A stretch of DNA of 26,819 nt from a virus, in IMG/VR virus record IMGVR_UViG_3300007541_000167, positions 1 to 26,819 of that record. One strand, written 5' to 3'. A program made the position numbers and the translations under genes. The notes under the pieces are model-generated. The model saw only the letters and a program-made list of their open reading frames with translations, was not told the origin of the DNA and did not search any database. This document shows positions 8,523 to 16,059 of this stretch, piece by piece; position 1 is the first letter of the stretch; each line of letters begins with the position of its first letter.

Positions 8523-8530
8523 TATTTATT
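8523..8530 (-). promoter_or_regulatory. T4-late-type promoter upstream of gp26
   Basis: AATAAATA on the minus strand, close to the T4 late consensus TATAAATA recognised by the gp55/gp33 polymerase, 22 nt before the gp26 start. It overlaps the end of the gp54-like gene. Confidence 0.5.
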
Positions 8531-9284
8531 ATCTTAATAGCGTACCTAAATCACCAAGATTATTAGAAATTTGACTAACAATATCTACACTATCACTTCT
8601 TCCAGGAATATATCTATCATATGAAAATGTTACATAAATTTTTAATATTTGCGAATCACTATAACTAACTTGCACTGGTTGAATTGCTTCTGGAAATAAT
8701 CCCTCAAAAGTATATGATATTTGTCTTTTATAATCTCTATCAAATTTATAAATTCTAGTTTTATTTGATTTATACTTTTCCGGATACTTTATTCTTGTAA
8801 AATAATCTTGGTCATTAATGGAATCAATACTACCAATTCCATATGAACCACTACTTATAAATTCCAACCAAGTTTCAAAAAACAATAAAGATTTATATTT
8901 TTTATCAACATAAAATCCCATTCCTATAGTATTGCCATAATCATTTCTAGCGTGGGCAAATTTTTCAACCATTCCAGTCCTATGACCAAATGCCTCAAAT
9001 GTAGCAACACTAGTTCCTGGAAGATTTGCTTCGTAACAAAGAAGACCCAAATCTTGTGTAATAAATTCATTACTTATATTTTTTGCTGCCATATACGAAG
9101 TCAATTCCCCGGATGGAATAGAAAATTGAACTTCATAATGAGAAGTTTGTGCCAGATTGCGGAATAAATTGGCAAAATCGCTTATTGTAGTTCTATCTCC
9201 TGGTGATTTATTATTCTTCCATACACCAGATTTTTCTCCACCTTTTCCAAAATCTTTTCTTCTTCCTGGTCCTTGTACGGCCAT
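8529..9284 (-). CDS. Tail-tube-like protein, probably gp54 baseplate tail tube initiator
   Basis: 251 aa. The first 25 residues are basic and Gly-rich (MAVQGPGRRKDFGKGGEKSG). The rest looks like the gp19/gp54 tube fold: SHYEVQFSIP, LGLLCYEANLPGTSVATFEA, a GHRTGMVEKFAHARNDYGN loop, FYVDKKYKSLLFFETWLEF, and a closing strand QILKIYVTFSYDRY. T4 gp54 (320 aa) starts the tail tube on the baseplate and is homologous to the tube protein gp19. Next to gp26 and diverging from the gp4-gp48-gp53 block, gp54 is the best fit; a tube protein paralogue is the alternative. No clear ribosome site or promoter was found in the 35-nt divergent gap on this strand. Confidence 0.6.
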   Translation of the reverse strand: MAVQGPGRRKDFGKGGEKSGVWKNNKSPGDRTTISDFANLFRNLAQTSHYEVQFSIPSGELTSYMAAKNISNEFITQDLGLLCYEANLPGTSVATFEAFGHRTGMVEKFAHARNDYGNTIGMGFYVDKKYKSLLFFETWLEFISSGSYGIGSIDSINDQDYFTRIKYPEKYKSNKTRIYKFDRDYKRQISYTFEGLFPEAIQPVQVSYSDSQILKIYVTFSYDRYIPGRSDSVDIVSQISNNLGDLGTLLR

Positions 9285-9286
9285 TT

Positions 9287-9293
9287 CTAAATA
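9287..9293 (+). promoter_or_regulatory. T4-late-type promoter for the gp4-gp53 block
   Basis: CTAAATA on the plus strand in the 35-nt gap between the divergent gp54-like and gp4 genes, 26 nt before the chosen gp4 start. A transcript starting about 6 nt downstream would exclude the alternative upstream gp4 ATG at 9299. Confidence 0.5.
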
Positions 9294-9319
9294 CTACTAT
9301 GGAATCTATACTATGTATA

Positions 9320-9763
9320 ATGGCATATAAGGGAAAGTATCAACCATCATTTCCAGAAAAGTATAAAGGAGACCCAACCAATATAATCTATCGTTCTTTA
9401 TGGGAACGAAAGTTTATGGTCTATTGTGATAAAAATGAAAATGTCCTTGAATGGGGAAGTGAAGAAATTGCCCTTCCCTATCGTTCTCCAGTTGATGGAA
9501 GAATGCATAGATACTTTCCAGATTTTTATATTAAGGTGAAAGAAAGTAATGGAAATATTAAAAAATACTTGATTGAAGTTAAACCAAAAAAGCAAACAGT
9601 CAAACCAAAAGTTCCCAAAAGACAAACCAAAGGATATATTCGTGAGGTTTATGAATATGCTAAAAATATGGCAAAGTGGGAATCTGCAAAAGAATTTTGT
9701 AAAGACCGAAATTGGGAATTTAAGATACTCACAGAAGATGAATTAAATATTAATAAATATTAA
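9320..9763 (+). CDS. gp4: gp4 head completion protein
   Basis: 147 aa (T4 gp4 is 150 aa). The family pattern is clear: YKGKYQPSFPEKYKGDPTNI, IYRSLWERKFMVYCD, WGSEEIALPY, DGRMHRYFPDFYIKVK, KYLIEVKPKKQT. The FPDFY...IEVKPK part is the D...ExK core of a TnsA-like endonuclease fold shared by the gp4/gp50 family. In T4 the protein acts on filled heads before tail joining. The open frame reaches further upstream, but the homologous N-terminus starts at this ATG and the late-promoter motif lies just in front of it. First gene of the only plus-strand block in the window. Confidence 0.9.
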   Translation: MAYKGKYQPSFPEKYKGDPTNIIYRSLWERKFMVYCDKNENVLEWGSEEIALPYRSPVDGRMHRYFPDFYIKVKESNGNIKKYLIEVKPKKQTVKPKVPKRQTKGYIREVYEYAKNMAKWESAKEFCKDRNWEFKILTEDELNINKY

Positions 9764-9766
9764 TTA

Positions 9767-10162
9767 ATGCCAAGAAAATCTCTAAAACAAAGAAGGGAAA
9801 ATATCCTTCATAATAGTAAAAATAGAATTGCCCCAGTTCTGGATGTTCTGATTGGTATAGAAGACCCTGATGATTTAATGTTGGAGATTATGGGTGTGTT
9901 AACTGATGTAACACCAGTTCCTGATGTTGGTAAGTTCTATACATTCCTATATCAACCAAAATCTGAAAATATTCAATATGATGCACATCCACTTGTTGCA
10001 GTGACTGGTGTGTTTCAGTGGGGATTTAAAGCAATAAATTTTCACTGGGGAGAACCAAGGCAATATACATACATAGAACTTCTTGGAAATTTATATGAAG
10101 TGCGTCCAGAAGAGTTGGATGATATTAGAACTTTACCATTTGCAAAATTCCAAATAAGTTAA
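9767..10162 (+). CDS. Conserved-looking structural-block protein, function unknown
   Basis: 131 aa, beginning MPRKSLKQRRENILHNSKNR. A basic N-terminus precedes a mixed beta domain with KFYTFLYQPK, YDAHPLVAVTGVFQWGFKAI, NFHWGEPRQYTYIEL and a final RTLPFAKFQIS. The pattern of a Tyr-Asp-x-x-Pro-leu strand followed by Gly-Phe and Asn-x-His-Trp recurs in small myovirus proteins as I remember them, but I cannot attach a name or function. It lies 3 nt after the gp4 stop and 25 nt before gp48, so a role in head completion or tail assembly is likely by context. An AATAAATA motif just upstream is too close to the ATG to be convincing as its promoter. Confidence 0.75.
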   Translation: MPRKSLKQRRENILHNSKNRIAPVLDVLIGIEDPDDLMLEIMGVLTDVTPVPDVGKFYTFLYQPKSENIQYDAHPLVAVTGVFQWGFKAINFHWGEPRQYTYIELLGNLYEVRPEELDDIRTLPFAKFQIS

Positions 10163-10168
10163 TAAATA
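10161..10168 (+). promoter_or_regulatory. T4-late-type promoter upstream of gp48
   Basis: AATAAATA beginning just before the end of the 131-aa gene and 19 nt before the gp48 ATG. The spacing is similar to the other late-type motifs in this window. Confidence 0.45.
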
Positions 10169-10187
10169 TTTAAAAAGTAATGGCATA

Positions 10188-11054
10188 ATGGCCCCAACAC
10201 TAAGATATCCTCAAAAAAAGATAAGGGATAAAGATGATTGGATGATGATTAACATTTACCAATATAAACCGGGAAGTTTTTCAAGTTCTGGGTTCTCTGT
10301 TGGTGCTGGAGGAGCGCAAGGTTCAATAATTCAAACCATTTTACTACCAATCCCTGTAAATTTACCCGCCAATAATTTAATGACTCCTTGGGGGGAAAGC
10401 AGATTAAATCCTCTTGAGGCTGCTGGGATGGGTGTAGCGGGAACAGCAATAAATGAAGGTATCCCAGAGGGATTAAAAACATTAGTTGACAGTGGAAAGA
10501 AAGTAATAGATGTAGCTAAGTCTAACACTGCAATAAAAGGTTCTACTATAGCATTATCTGCATTAGCAGTTCAACAACTTGGGGGAAATCTAAGTCCACA
10601 ACAAGCACTATCAAGATTTGCTGGAATTACATTCAACGAAAATGTTGAATTAACTTTTAATGGAGTTCAACTTAGAGGACCAAATACATTTGAATTTCTC
10701 CTTACACCAAGAAACGAAAGAGAAAAAGATACAATAAGAGATATAATTTTATCTTTAAAAGAAAATATGACTCCTTCACAAGGAACTGCTGGTGGAGTTA
10801 GTGGAATATTTTTAAATGCTCCAAATGTTTTTGAAATTTCTTATATGAAAGGTGGAAGTAAACATCCATTTTTAAATCAATTTAAAACAACTGCACTCCA
10901 AAATTTATCAGTAAATTTCACTCCGCAAAATTATGCCACATATGAAGATGGGACCCCAGTGAGTATGACACTCACACTCACATTCCAAGAATTGACACCA
11001 ATATATAAAGAAGATTATCAAAATGGAAAAGCAGGTACTACTGTAGGATACTAA
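10188..11054 (+). CDS. gp48: gp48 baseplate tail tube cap protein
   Basis: 288 aa. The N-terminus has the family pattern LRYPQKKIRDKDDWMMINIYQYKP. A Gly/Ala-rich middle (SFSSSGFSVGAGGAQG) follows, then the gp19-like tube half: NVELTFNGVQLRGPNTFEF, LLTPRNEREKDTIRDII, FLNAPNVFEISYMKGGS, and the closing strand SMTLTLTFQELTPIYKEDY. In T4, gp48 (364 aa) caps the central baseplate hub and with gp54 nucleates the tail tube; the shorter length here comes mostly from the middle. An earlier ATG two codons upstream is out of frame and hits a stop at once. gp53 begins 4 nt after the stop. Confidence 0.85.
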   Translation: MAPTLRYPQKKIRDKDDWMMINIYQYKPGSFSSSGFSVGAGGAQGSIIQTILLPIPVNLPANNLMTPWGESRLNPLEAAGMGVAGTAINEGIPEGLKTLVDSGKKVIDVAKSNTAIKGSTIALSALAVQQLGGNLSPQQALSRFAGITFNENVELTFNGVQLRGPNTFEFLLTPRNEREKDTIRDIILSLKENMTPSQGTAGGVSGIFLNAPNVFEISYMKGGSKHPFLNQFKTTALQNLSVNFTPQNYATYEDGTPVSMTLTLTFQELTPIYKEDYQNGKAGTTVGY

Positions 11055-11058
11055 ACTA

Positions 11059-12135
11059 ATGCCATACTTCAGAGAACTTCCAGAAATAGATTACCTTTCA
11101 TTTTTGCCAGACAGGCAAAAATCTGATGAATATGTGAGAGTAAAGAATTTATTTCGTAGAGCAAAATTAAGAGATGATATTATTAATCCCCTAATTGTAT
11201 TTGATAAGTATATCATTCCTGATGGTTATCGTCCAGATAATGTTGCAGAAGAACTTTATGGAAGTTCTCAATATGATTGGGTAGTTACCATATCTGCAGG
11301 ACTAACAAATATAAGAGATGAGTGGCCATTGTCGGATAATGATGTTTATAGATATGCATTCAAGAAATATGGAGATAATCTTTACGGAACACATCATTAC
11401 GAAACAGTTGAGCAAAAAGATTCTGGTGGAAGAATCATTCTAGATGGTAAAAAGACAGTAAGTAATGTAATGCAAATACCATATCCATCAAGTGGAGTCG
11501 AACTTGGAGAAAATGAATTAATTGTTGGGATAGACCCAGTATTACAAACGCTATCTGGTAATTTATATGTTCACGATACAAATACCATAAAAACAACCGA
11601 ACAATATGGTGTTTTTAACTTCAGTATAGACAATGAATCCCAATCTGGCGGGTCTTGGGTTTATACACTTGCCGCAGAAAGTATAGAAAGTGATTTAGTT
11701 TACGATTCAATATCATTCTTATCTAAAGATGGTTATACAAAAAATATAAAAATTTATATTGAAACCGACAATGATGAACCTTACATTTCATCATACAAAT
11801 TAGATTCATCTCAACAGTCTTACATTACATTTTACGACAATAAAACCGAATCTACTGTTACTAGAACAAATATTATTAGAAGAATAACAAATTACAGTAA
11901 TGAAATACTAATTAATAATGCAAAAAGAGAAATTAATGTATTGAAACCTAGATATTTACAAGAATTTATTCGTGATATGAGAAGTATTATGAAATACAAA
12001 AAATCATCACAATCATTTCTTGATGCAAATGGAAATAGAATTATTAAAACTGAAAATGTTAGAAATTATGATACTTATGGAAGAACATTTATTAGACCAA
12101 ATCCAACAGAAGTTATTGTTAACGAATTGGCATAA
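11059..12135 (+). CDS. gp53: gp53 baseplate wedge protein
   Basis: 358 aa. The N-terminal half carries the gp53 pattern: RELPEIDYLSFLPDRQKS, KNLFRRAKLRDD, a YRPDNVAEELYGSSQYDWVV motif (T4: RPEELANAIYGNPQLYWV), then ISAGLTNIRDEWPLSDNDVY and RYAFKKYGDN. Residues about 115-280 form an inserted beta-rich region absent from the 196-aa T4 protein, and the C-terminus returns to a helical part (LQEFIRDMRSIMKYKKSS). In T4 gp53 joins the wedges around the hub. Last gene of the plus-strand block; it converges on gp32 with a hairpin in the 34-nt gap. Confidence 0.85.
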   Translation: MPYFRELPEIDYLSFLPDRQKSDEYVRVKNLFRRAKLRDDIINPLIVFDKYIIPDGYRPDNVAEELYGSSQYDWVVTISAGLTNIRDEWPLSDNDVYRYAFKKYGDNLYGTHHYETVEQKDSGGRIILDGKKTVSNVMQIPYPSSGVELGENELIVGIDPVLQTLSGNLYVHDTNTIKTTEQYGVFNFSIDNESQSGGSWVYTLAAESIESDLVYDSISFLSKDGYTKNIKIYIETDNDEPYISSYKLDSSQQSYITFYDNKTESTVTRTNIIRRITNYSNEILINNAKREINVLKPRYLQEFIRDMRSIMKYKKSSQSFLDANGNRIIKTENVRNYDTYGRTFIRPNPTEVIVNELA

Positions 12136-12157
12136 AAAAGTCCCCTTAAGGGGACTT
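12134..12157 (-). terminator. Intrinsic terminator of gp32 at a convergent junction
   Basis: A perfect 20-nt palindrome AAGTCCCCTTAAGGGGACTT (12138-12157) lies between the gp53 and gp32 stops. On the minus strand it is followed by a run of six T (12139-12134), which makes it a good intrinsic terminator for gp32. On the plus strand there is no T run, so for gp53 it would act mainly as a 3' end-stabilising hairpin. Confidence 0.8.
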
Positions 12158-12169
12158 GTAATTAACTAA

Positions 12170-13069
12170 TCACTCTTCAGCAAGTCGTGCGAAGTATGAA
12201 AGTTCATCATCATCTTCAAGAGAAGGACTGAGACTGCTGAGTTCACTACGGAATTCGTCAGTCAGAGGAGGTGCGGAACCTTCATCTTCATCTTGTACTT
12301 CAGGGTCAAGACGAGGGCGGGAAGTAGAACCTTGAATACCTAGAACACTATCAAGACGCTTTTTGAGGTCTTCATATGACTTGAAGTTTGTAGGGTCAAT
12401 AAACTCATTCAGAGAATACTGCTTCTTCCAAATTGCTTCTAGAACTTCATCATCACCGTGAAGAACTGACATTGGTGCAAAGGAAGAAGAATCATAGTTG
12501 CGATAACCAGCAACATTCTTTGCCTTCAGTTTAAAGTCTGCGCCAGTCCAGAAGTCAAATGGGTCAATTTTTGCATCATCCTCAAACTCAGGATTCATTG
12601 CTTCTAGAATCTTATCAAAGATTTTTTTACCATACTTAAACAGGAAGACTTTACCTTCGTTTTCAGGATTTGCTGGGTCTTTCACAACATAGATGTTGGA
12701 AATATAAGACAGTTTGCGTTTTTGCTTTCGCGCAACTTCTTTGTTTGCATCAATTCCAGAGTTCCAGAGAGAGGAATTGTGCTCACAAACAGGACACTTT
12801 TGATTGAGAGTGGTAAGGCAGTTATCAATTAGCCAACCACCAGTTCCTTGGAAAGCGTGTGAATAAGTCTTGACAAAGGGCATATCTTCGCCCTCTGATG
12901 CTGGTAGGAAGCGAATAACTGCAAAACCGTTGCCAGCTTTGTCACACTCTAGTTTCCAGAGACGGTCATCTGCAGAACCAGCAGAATTATTCATTTTCTC
13001 AACTTGCTTCACAAGTTTTTCAGTCAGTGAACCAAGTTTGGACTGCTTTTTAAGATCGGAAAAGGACAT
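12170..13069 (-). CDS. gp32: gp32 single-stranded DNA binding protein
   Basis: 299 aa (T4 gp32 is 301 aa). A basic N-terminus for cooperative binding (MSFSDLKKQSKLGSLTEKL) leads to the OB core with LWKLECDKAGNGFAVIRFLP. Zinc ligands are visible: His71 (YSHAF), Cys84 (DNC) and the CPVC pair Cys92/Cys95, the H-x12-C-x7-C-x2-C order known from T4. The last 35 residues are acidic (PSLEDDDELSYFARLAEE), the protein-interaction tail. It protects single-stranded DNA and organises replication, recombination and repair proteins. It has its own near-consensus promoter and a leader of three 9-nt repeats, and is separated from the DUF1825 gene upstream, so it can be expressed apart from the gp59/gp33 operon. 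A CGAGG ribosome site lies 7 nt from the ATG. Confidence 0.93.
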   Translation of the reverse strand: MSFSDLKKQSKLGSLTEKLVKQVEKMNNSAGSADDRLWKLECDKAGNGFAVIRFLPASEGEDMPFVKTYSHAFQGTGGWLIDNCLTTLNQKCPVCEHNSSLWNSGIDANKEVARKQKRKLSYISNIYVVKDPANPENEGKVFLFKYGKKIFDKILEAMNPEFEDDAKIDPFDFWTGADFKLKAKNVAGYRNYDSSSFAPMSVLHGDDEVLEAIWKKQYSLNEFIDPTNFKSYEDLKKRLDSVLGIQGSTSRPRLDPEVQDEDEGSAPPLTDEFRSELSSLSPSLEDDDELSYFARLAEE

Positions 13070-13079
13070 TAGATACCTC

Positions 13080-13106
13080 GGATTAATTGGATTCGTTGGA
13101 TTACTT
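13080..13106 (-). repeat. Three tandem 9-nt repeats in the gp32 leader
   Basis: On the mRNA strand the units are AAGTAATCC, AACGAATCC and AATTAATCC (pattern AAnnAATCC), ending just before the ribosome site GAGG. The predicted transcription start falls at the first unit, so the repeats make up nearly the whole leader. T4 gp32 represses its own translation by binding an unstructured AU-rich leader; this is a plausible counterpart, but that is inference. Confidence 0.7.
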
Positions 13107-13110
13107 GGAT

Positions 13111-13139
13111 AGTATAGCAGGTGTCGGATCGGTTGTCAA
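13111..13139 (-). promoter_or_regulatory. Near-consensus sigma70-type promoter of gp32
   Basis: TTGACA (13139-13134), a 17-nt spacer and TATACT (13116-13111) on the minus strand, with predicted start near 13104, about 35 nt before the gp32 ATG. The -35 box is perfect and the -10 box differs from TATAAT at one position. It should be read by unmodified host RNA polymerase early in infection. Confidence 0.8.
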
Positions 13140-13143
13140 GGGG

Positions 13144-13473
13144 TCAGTCAAGATATTCCTTGAGGGAATTAATCGTCTTCTTCATACTATCAAATAATGT
13201 GTTGATGTTTGTGTCTGAGGAGAACCCCATAATAGCAATTGATTTCCGTATATTCTCTTTCATTTCCAGTGCTTTTGGGTCATCAGAAAGTGAAAGACGA
13301 GTATACATAATCTTCTGTTTTTCAATTAAAGTATTTAATTTTTCAATGTGTTTCAGTTTATCTTCACGATTCATATATCCAAAATTTAAGACACTCTTAT
13401 AAATGTCTTCTTGAAGACTGTTAATATTCTTCAGTTCATTTTGAATAATATCAGAATCAAAGAAGTCAGACAT
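13144..13473 (-). CDS. DUF1825 family protein (cyanobacterial-type)
   Basis: 109 aa. The start MSDFFDSDIIQNE and the helical body (FGYMNREDKLKHIEKLNTL, IEKQKIMYTRLSLSDDP) closely follow the small DUF1825 proteins of cyanobacteria as I recall them, which begin with Phe-Phe-Asp-Ser-Glu-Ile-Val and carry a Phe-Asp-Arg-Glu-Gly-Lys-Lys segment. Function is unknown to me. It overlaps the end of gp59 by 8 nt and ends 4 nt before the gp32 -35 box, so it belongs to the gp33-gp59 operon. All predicted secondary structure is helical. A host-derived gene held next to replication and late-transcription genes suggests an interaction with host machinery; that is inference. Confidence 0.8.
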   Translation of the reverse strand: MSDFFDSDIIQNELKNINSLQEDIYKSVLNFGYMNREDKLKHIEKLNTLIEKQKIMYTRLSLSDDPKALEMKENIRKSIAIMGFSSDTNINTLFDSMKKTINSLKEYLD

Positions 13474-14065
13474 TTATAATTTGCCTCAGAATTTTTCTGT
13501 ACTGTAACACATCGATATTTAGGAATGAAGAATACTTTTTAATTTTTAAACTTACGGTTTCCCACACTGGGTCCAAAAGTTTCTTATCGTAATCTTTTAC
13601 GAAAGAAAATACTTTATCATAGATTACCATAGTTTCTGGAGAAATTTCCCCACCTAAAAATTTCTTCAGTACAAGAGGATGGCCCTTAGAACATTTAAAT
13701 ATATCTTCTAAATTAGTCATCTCAAATAACTTTTCTGATTCTTCTTTGAAGACATAGCTCATACTTTGCTGTCGTCTTTTCCAGTCAGTATAAGTTCTTT
13801 CTCCAGAAGTTATAATTTCACCAATCCAAATTTTAGATGGGTCACTTGCAGAAACAAAATTTGATACAAAATATTCAATGATTTGCTCATCGGACATTTT
13901 GCGGCTTGTTTTTTCAAAGAAGTACTTATCCTTCCTTTTATTAAAAGAAGAGACAGTTGCTCTCGATTTTCCTCCATACTTAAAAAAGTCATATTTACTG
14001 TTCGTAAAATGACTTTTAAGTGAAAGATAAGTTTGATAAGTTTCAAAGGGAGTCACTTTTACCAT
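13466..14065 (-). CDS. gp59: gp59 loader of DNA helicase
   Basis: 199 aa (T4 gp59 is 217 aa). Matches the T4 pattern in order: ETYQTYLSLKSHFTNSKYDF, YGGKSRATVSSFNKRKDKYF with FEKTSRKMSD, IIEYFVSNFVS, WIGEI, a central HPLVLKKFLGGEISPETMVI segment, then LLDPVWETVSLKIKKYSSF and LNIDVLQYRKILRQII. The protein is all-helical and basic. In T4 it binds gp32-coated forked DNA and loads the gp41 helicase. It sits between gp33 and DUF1825, 15 nt after gp33, in the early operon. Confidence 0.88.
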   Translation of the reverse strand: MVKVTPFETYQTYLSLKSHFTNSKYDFFKYGGKSRATVSSFNKRKDKYFFEKTSRKMSDEQIIEYFVSNFVSASDPSKIWIGEIITSGERTYTDWKRRQQSMSYVFKEESEKLFEMTNLEDIFKCSKGHPLVLKKFLGGEISPETMVIYDKVFSFVKDYDKKLLDPVWETVSLKIKKYSSFLNIDVLQYRKILRQIINV

Positions 14066-14080
14066 ACAATAAGATGATTA

Positions 14081-14347
14081 TCAAAGAGGCAGTTTAGCGC
14101 GAGTTGTCTTTTTCATAAAGTTTAGTTGAATTGCGTCCCATTTAAGGCGTTCCTTAAGTGGTTTTGAAATAAGTTTCGTGACGGATTCAATCTCAAGATT
14201 ATTATATTCACAATAAGAAATTATTGCGTCAATATAATTAATTTTTTCCTCAATAACAATTTTTTCAATCTCCAAAGCAAACTTTGAAGGAGTCATAAAT
14301 TTATTTTCTATTGCGGTTTCTAAGTTTTCTTCTTTATTCTGTTCCAT
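14081..14347 (-). CDS. gp33: gp33 late promoter coactivator
   Basis: 88 aa from the chosen start MEQNKEENLETAIENKF. The core (FALEIEKIVIEEKINYIDAI, ISYCEYNNLEIESVTKLI, PLKERLKWDAIQLNFMKK) resembles T4 gp33 (112 aa), which links the gp45 sliding clamp to RNA polymerase at late promoters. An upstream in-frame ATG would add 27 residues and overlap the exonuclease gene by 95 nt without a ribosome site; the chosen ATG has GGAAC 4-8 nt upstream and overlaps by only 14 nt, so the short form is preferred. Late-type AATAAATA motifs elsewhere in the window are the expected targets of this system. Confidence 0.8.
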   Translation of the reverse strand: MEQNKEENLETAIENKFMTPSKFALEIEKIVIEEKINYIDAIISYCEYNNLEIESVTKLISKPLKERLKWDAIQLNFMKKTTRAKLPL

Positions 14348-15017
14348 AGAGTTCCAATTTATCTCTAACAAACTTTCCAATATATTCGGAGAGTAATCTG
14401 ATGTATTTTGATTTGTCATATTCTTCATAAACTACACATTCCCCGTTTTCACAGGACATTAAAATTACAAGTTTTTTCACAGAGATTCCTGTGAGTTCGT
14501 ACAGCATACATCCGTAAGCCATGCACTGAACAAAATAATGCTCAATCCATTCCCTTGGTTTGGGTTTCTTTGATGTTTTAAAATCAATAATTGCTAGTTC
14601 ACCATTATATTCTGCAATACAATCTACAGTGCCAGCAATTCCTAACCTTCTACTATACAATGCTCCTTCAAGAGCATGAATATTATTTATCTTTTTTAAT
14701 TCTGGTTTTAAAATTTGAAAGAGAAATTTGGAAATTGGAAGAACTTCAGAATCATAATTAGTATTCTGAAGATAATGTTCAACCAGTGTGTGCATATCAG
14801 TGCCACGACTGGTTGCTTGCTTGGTTACCCTGTTGGCTTCCTCTTCCCCAACCTTTTTTCTCCAGTTTTCAAAAATATGCTTATTAAAATGACTAGTGAC
14901 TGAAGTGATTGATACTAATTTAATTAGTTCATCATCAGAGGGAACTTTATAATACCGAACTCCATCAATAGTTTCCCTTTCAAGTTGGGGAAGAGAAATA
15001 TCAACATGTTGAAACAT
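14334..15017 (-). CDS. PD-(D/E)XK superfamily exonuclease
   Basis: 227 aa. RecB/Cas4-like nuclease motifs are in order: an RGTDMHTLVEHYL helix at 71-83, Glu117 in ALEGALYS, GIAGTVDCIAEY with Asp132, ELAIIDFKTSKKP with Asp145 and Lys147, and a Gln-containing helix FVQCMAYGCMLYEL at 162-175. These residues form a metal-dependent nuclease site. In cyanophages this gene lies between phoH and gp33 as I recall, and may process host DNA or recombination ends; the exact role is not settled. Its start overlaps the phoH stop (TAATG) and its end overlaps gp33, so it is translationally coupled on both sides. Confidence 0.85.
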   Translation of the reverse strand: MFQHVDISLPQLERETIDGVRYYKVPSDDELIKLVSITSVTSHFNKHIFENWRKKVGEEEANRVTKQATSRGTDMHTLVEHYLQNTNYDSEVLPISKFLFQILKPELKKINNIHALEGALYSRRLGIAGTVDCIAEYNGELAIIDFKTSKKPKPREWIEHYFVQCMAYGCMLYELTGISVKKLVILMSCENGECVVYEEYDKSKYIRLLSEYIGKFVRDKLELYGTE

Positions 15018-15769
15018 TACATACCTACTTCTAGTTTTGAAATAATATATTCTTTGACGAATCCAGAGCGGACAATATCATCAATCCCAAATTCAACAAT
15101 GTCAACAGATGACATATTTCTCAGAATTTTCATAAAATCAACGATACCGTTTCTCTCATTTGTCTTGATTAAGTCTGTTTGTGTTGCATCACCACAGAAC
15201 ATAATCTTTGAGTTGTCTCCAACTCGTGTCATTATACTATCAAGTTCATGAAAATTCAAGTTTTGAAATTCATCTACGATAATAATGGCATTATCTAGAG
15301 TTACACCTCTAAGGAATGAAGTACTCCAGAATTTAATCGTATCTTGAGCACAAAGATTTCCATAGAGCATTTCAAAATCCGAATCTGATGCCATTTCAAA
15401 CATATACTTTACCATATTCTTATATGGAATTTGATAAAGTGCTGACTTATCATCGTGGTCACCAGGAAGAAATCCAATTTCTCTAGTAGGAACTAAAGAA
15501 CGAACAATATAAACTTTTTCGTATGGACTCCTTTCGTTAAGAACTTCTTTGAGTGCATTATACAAGGTTATAAAGGTTTTACCCGTACCTGCACACCCAT
15601 AAGCAACAATCGATTTTCCCTCCTTAAACGATGAAAAAAACTTCTTTTGATTTTCTGTAAGAGGGTCGATATCTATTAGAAAATCATAATTAAGAGGTTT
15701 TTTCCTCTTCATTTGCTTTGCTGTAAGTCCAATTCCAATTGGTTGTTCTGCTCTTCTTTTTCTTGCCAT
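15017..15769 (-). CDS. phoH: PhoH-like ATPase
   Basis: 250 aa. Walker A is GCAGTGKT at 59-66, and Walker B is AIIIVDEFQN at 161-170. The PhoH-typical segments IVRSLVPTREIGFLPGD and MFCGDATQTDL are present. A basic N-terminus (MARKRRAEQP) and an LTENQKKFF helix precede the P-loop. PhoH is a cytoplasmic RecA-fold nucleotide-binding protein; in cyanophages it is almost universal, its role is unsettled, and a link to phosphate limitation has been proposed but not proved. It follows the 82-aa gene by 1 nt and overlaps the exonuclease gene by 3 nt. Confidence 0.92.
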   Translation of the reverse strand: MARKRRAEQPIGIGLTAKQMKRKKPLNYDFLIDIDPLTENQKKFFSSFKEGKSIVAYGCAGTGKTFITLYNALKEVLNERSPYEKVYIVRSLVPTREIGFLPGDHDDKSALYQIPYKNMVKYMFEMASDSDFEMLYGNLCAQDTIKFWSTSFLRGVTLDNAIIIVDEFQNLNFHELDSIMTRVGDNSKIMFCGDATQTDLIKTNERNGIVDFMKILRNMSSVDIVEFGIDDIVRSGFVKEYIISKLEVGM

Positions 15770-15770
15770 A

Positions 15771-16019
15771 CTAGATTTTCTTTACTCTTGAACCAGGCAT
15801 TTTTGCCGCACGTCCTAAAACATCATTCCATCCAGGGTTTCTGGCAACTAGCTTGTTTTGCCAGTCACCAACCTCCCCAGAACCTGGGCAAGTTGAAGGG
15901 TCTGACCAATCCCGATCCCAGTCAGGATTGTCTTTTTTCCACTGGTCCCAGTCATGAACACTAAGAACTATTTCCTTTTGCTCACCAGTTACTTTATTAA
16001 TTACGGGATAAGTTGCCAT
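15771..16019 (-). CDS. Small Trp/Asp-rich protein, function unknown
   Basis: 82 aa, beginning MATYPVINKVTGEQKEIVLS. The sequence is unusual in having six Trp, most in a short Asp-rich centre (VHDWDQWKKDNPDWDRDWSD), followed by TCPGSGEVGDWQNKLVARNP and a basic end. The start loosely recalls FmdB-type small regulators, but only one Cys is present, so a zinc ribbon is not supported. It lies between thyX and phoH, abutting phoH. A CATAAATA motif 40 nt upstream may give it a late start site of its own. I do not recognise a function. Confidence 0.75.
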   Translation of the reverse strand: MATYPVINKVTGEQKEIVLSVHDWDQWKKDNPDWDRDWSDPSTCPGSGEVGDWQNKLVARNPGWNDVLGRAAKMPGSRVKKI

Positions 16020-16059
16020 TATTAGAAATTATGTAAATGTTAGGATATACGCACAAAAT

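Noticed and set aside
8127-8537. 136-aa plus-strand open frame over gp26
   Set aside because: Antisense shadow of a recognised gene; no family pattern.
9752-9759. AATAAATA on the plus strand before the 131-aa gene
   Set aside because: Only 7 nt before the ATG, too close for a leader with a ribosome site; probably an AT-rich gene end.
13516-13522. CTAAATA on the minus strand within gp59
   Set aside because: Encodes the Leu-Asn-Ile of a conserved gp59 stretch; 43 nt from the next start, longer than the other motifs.
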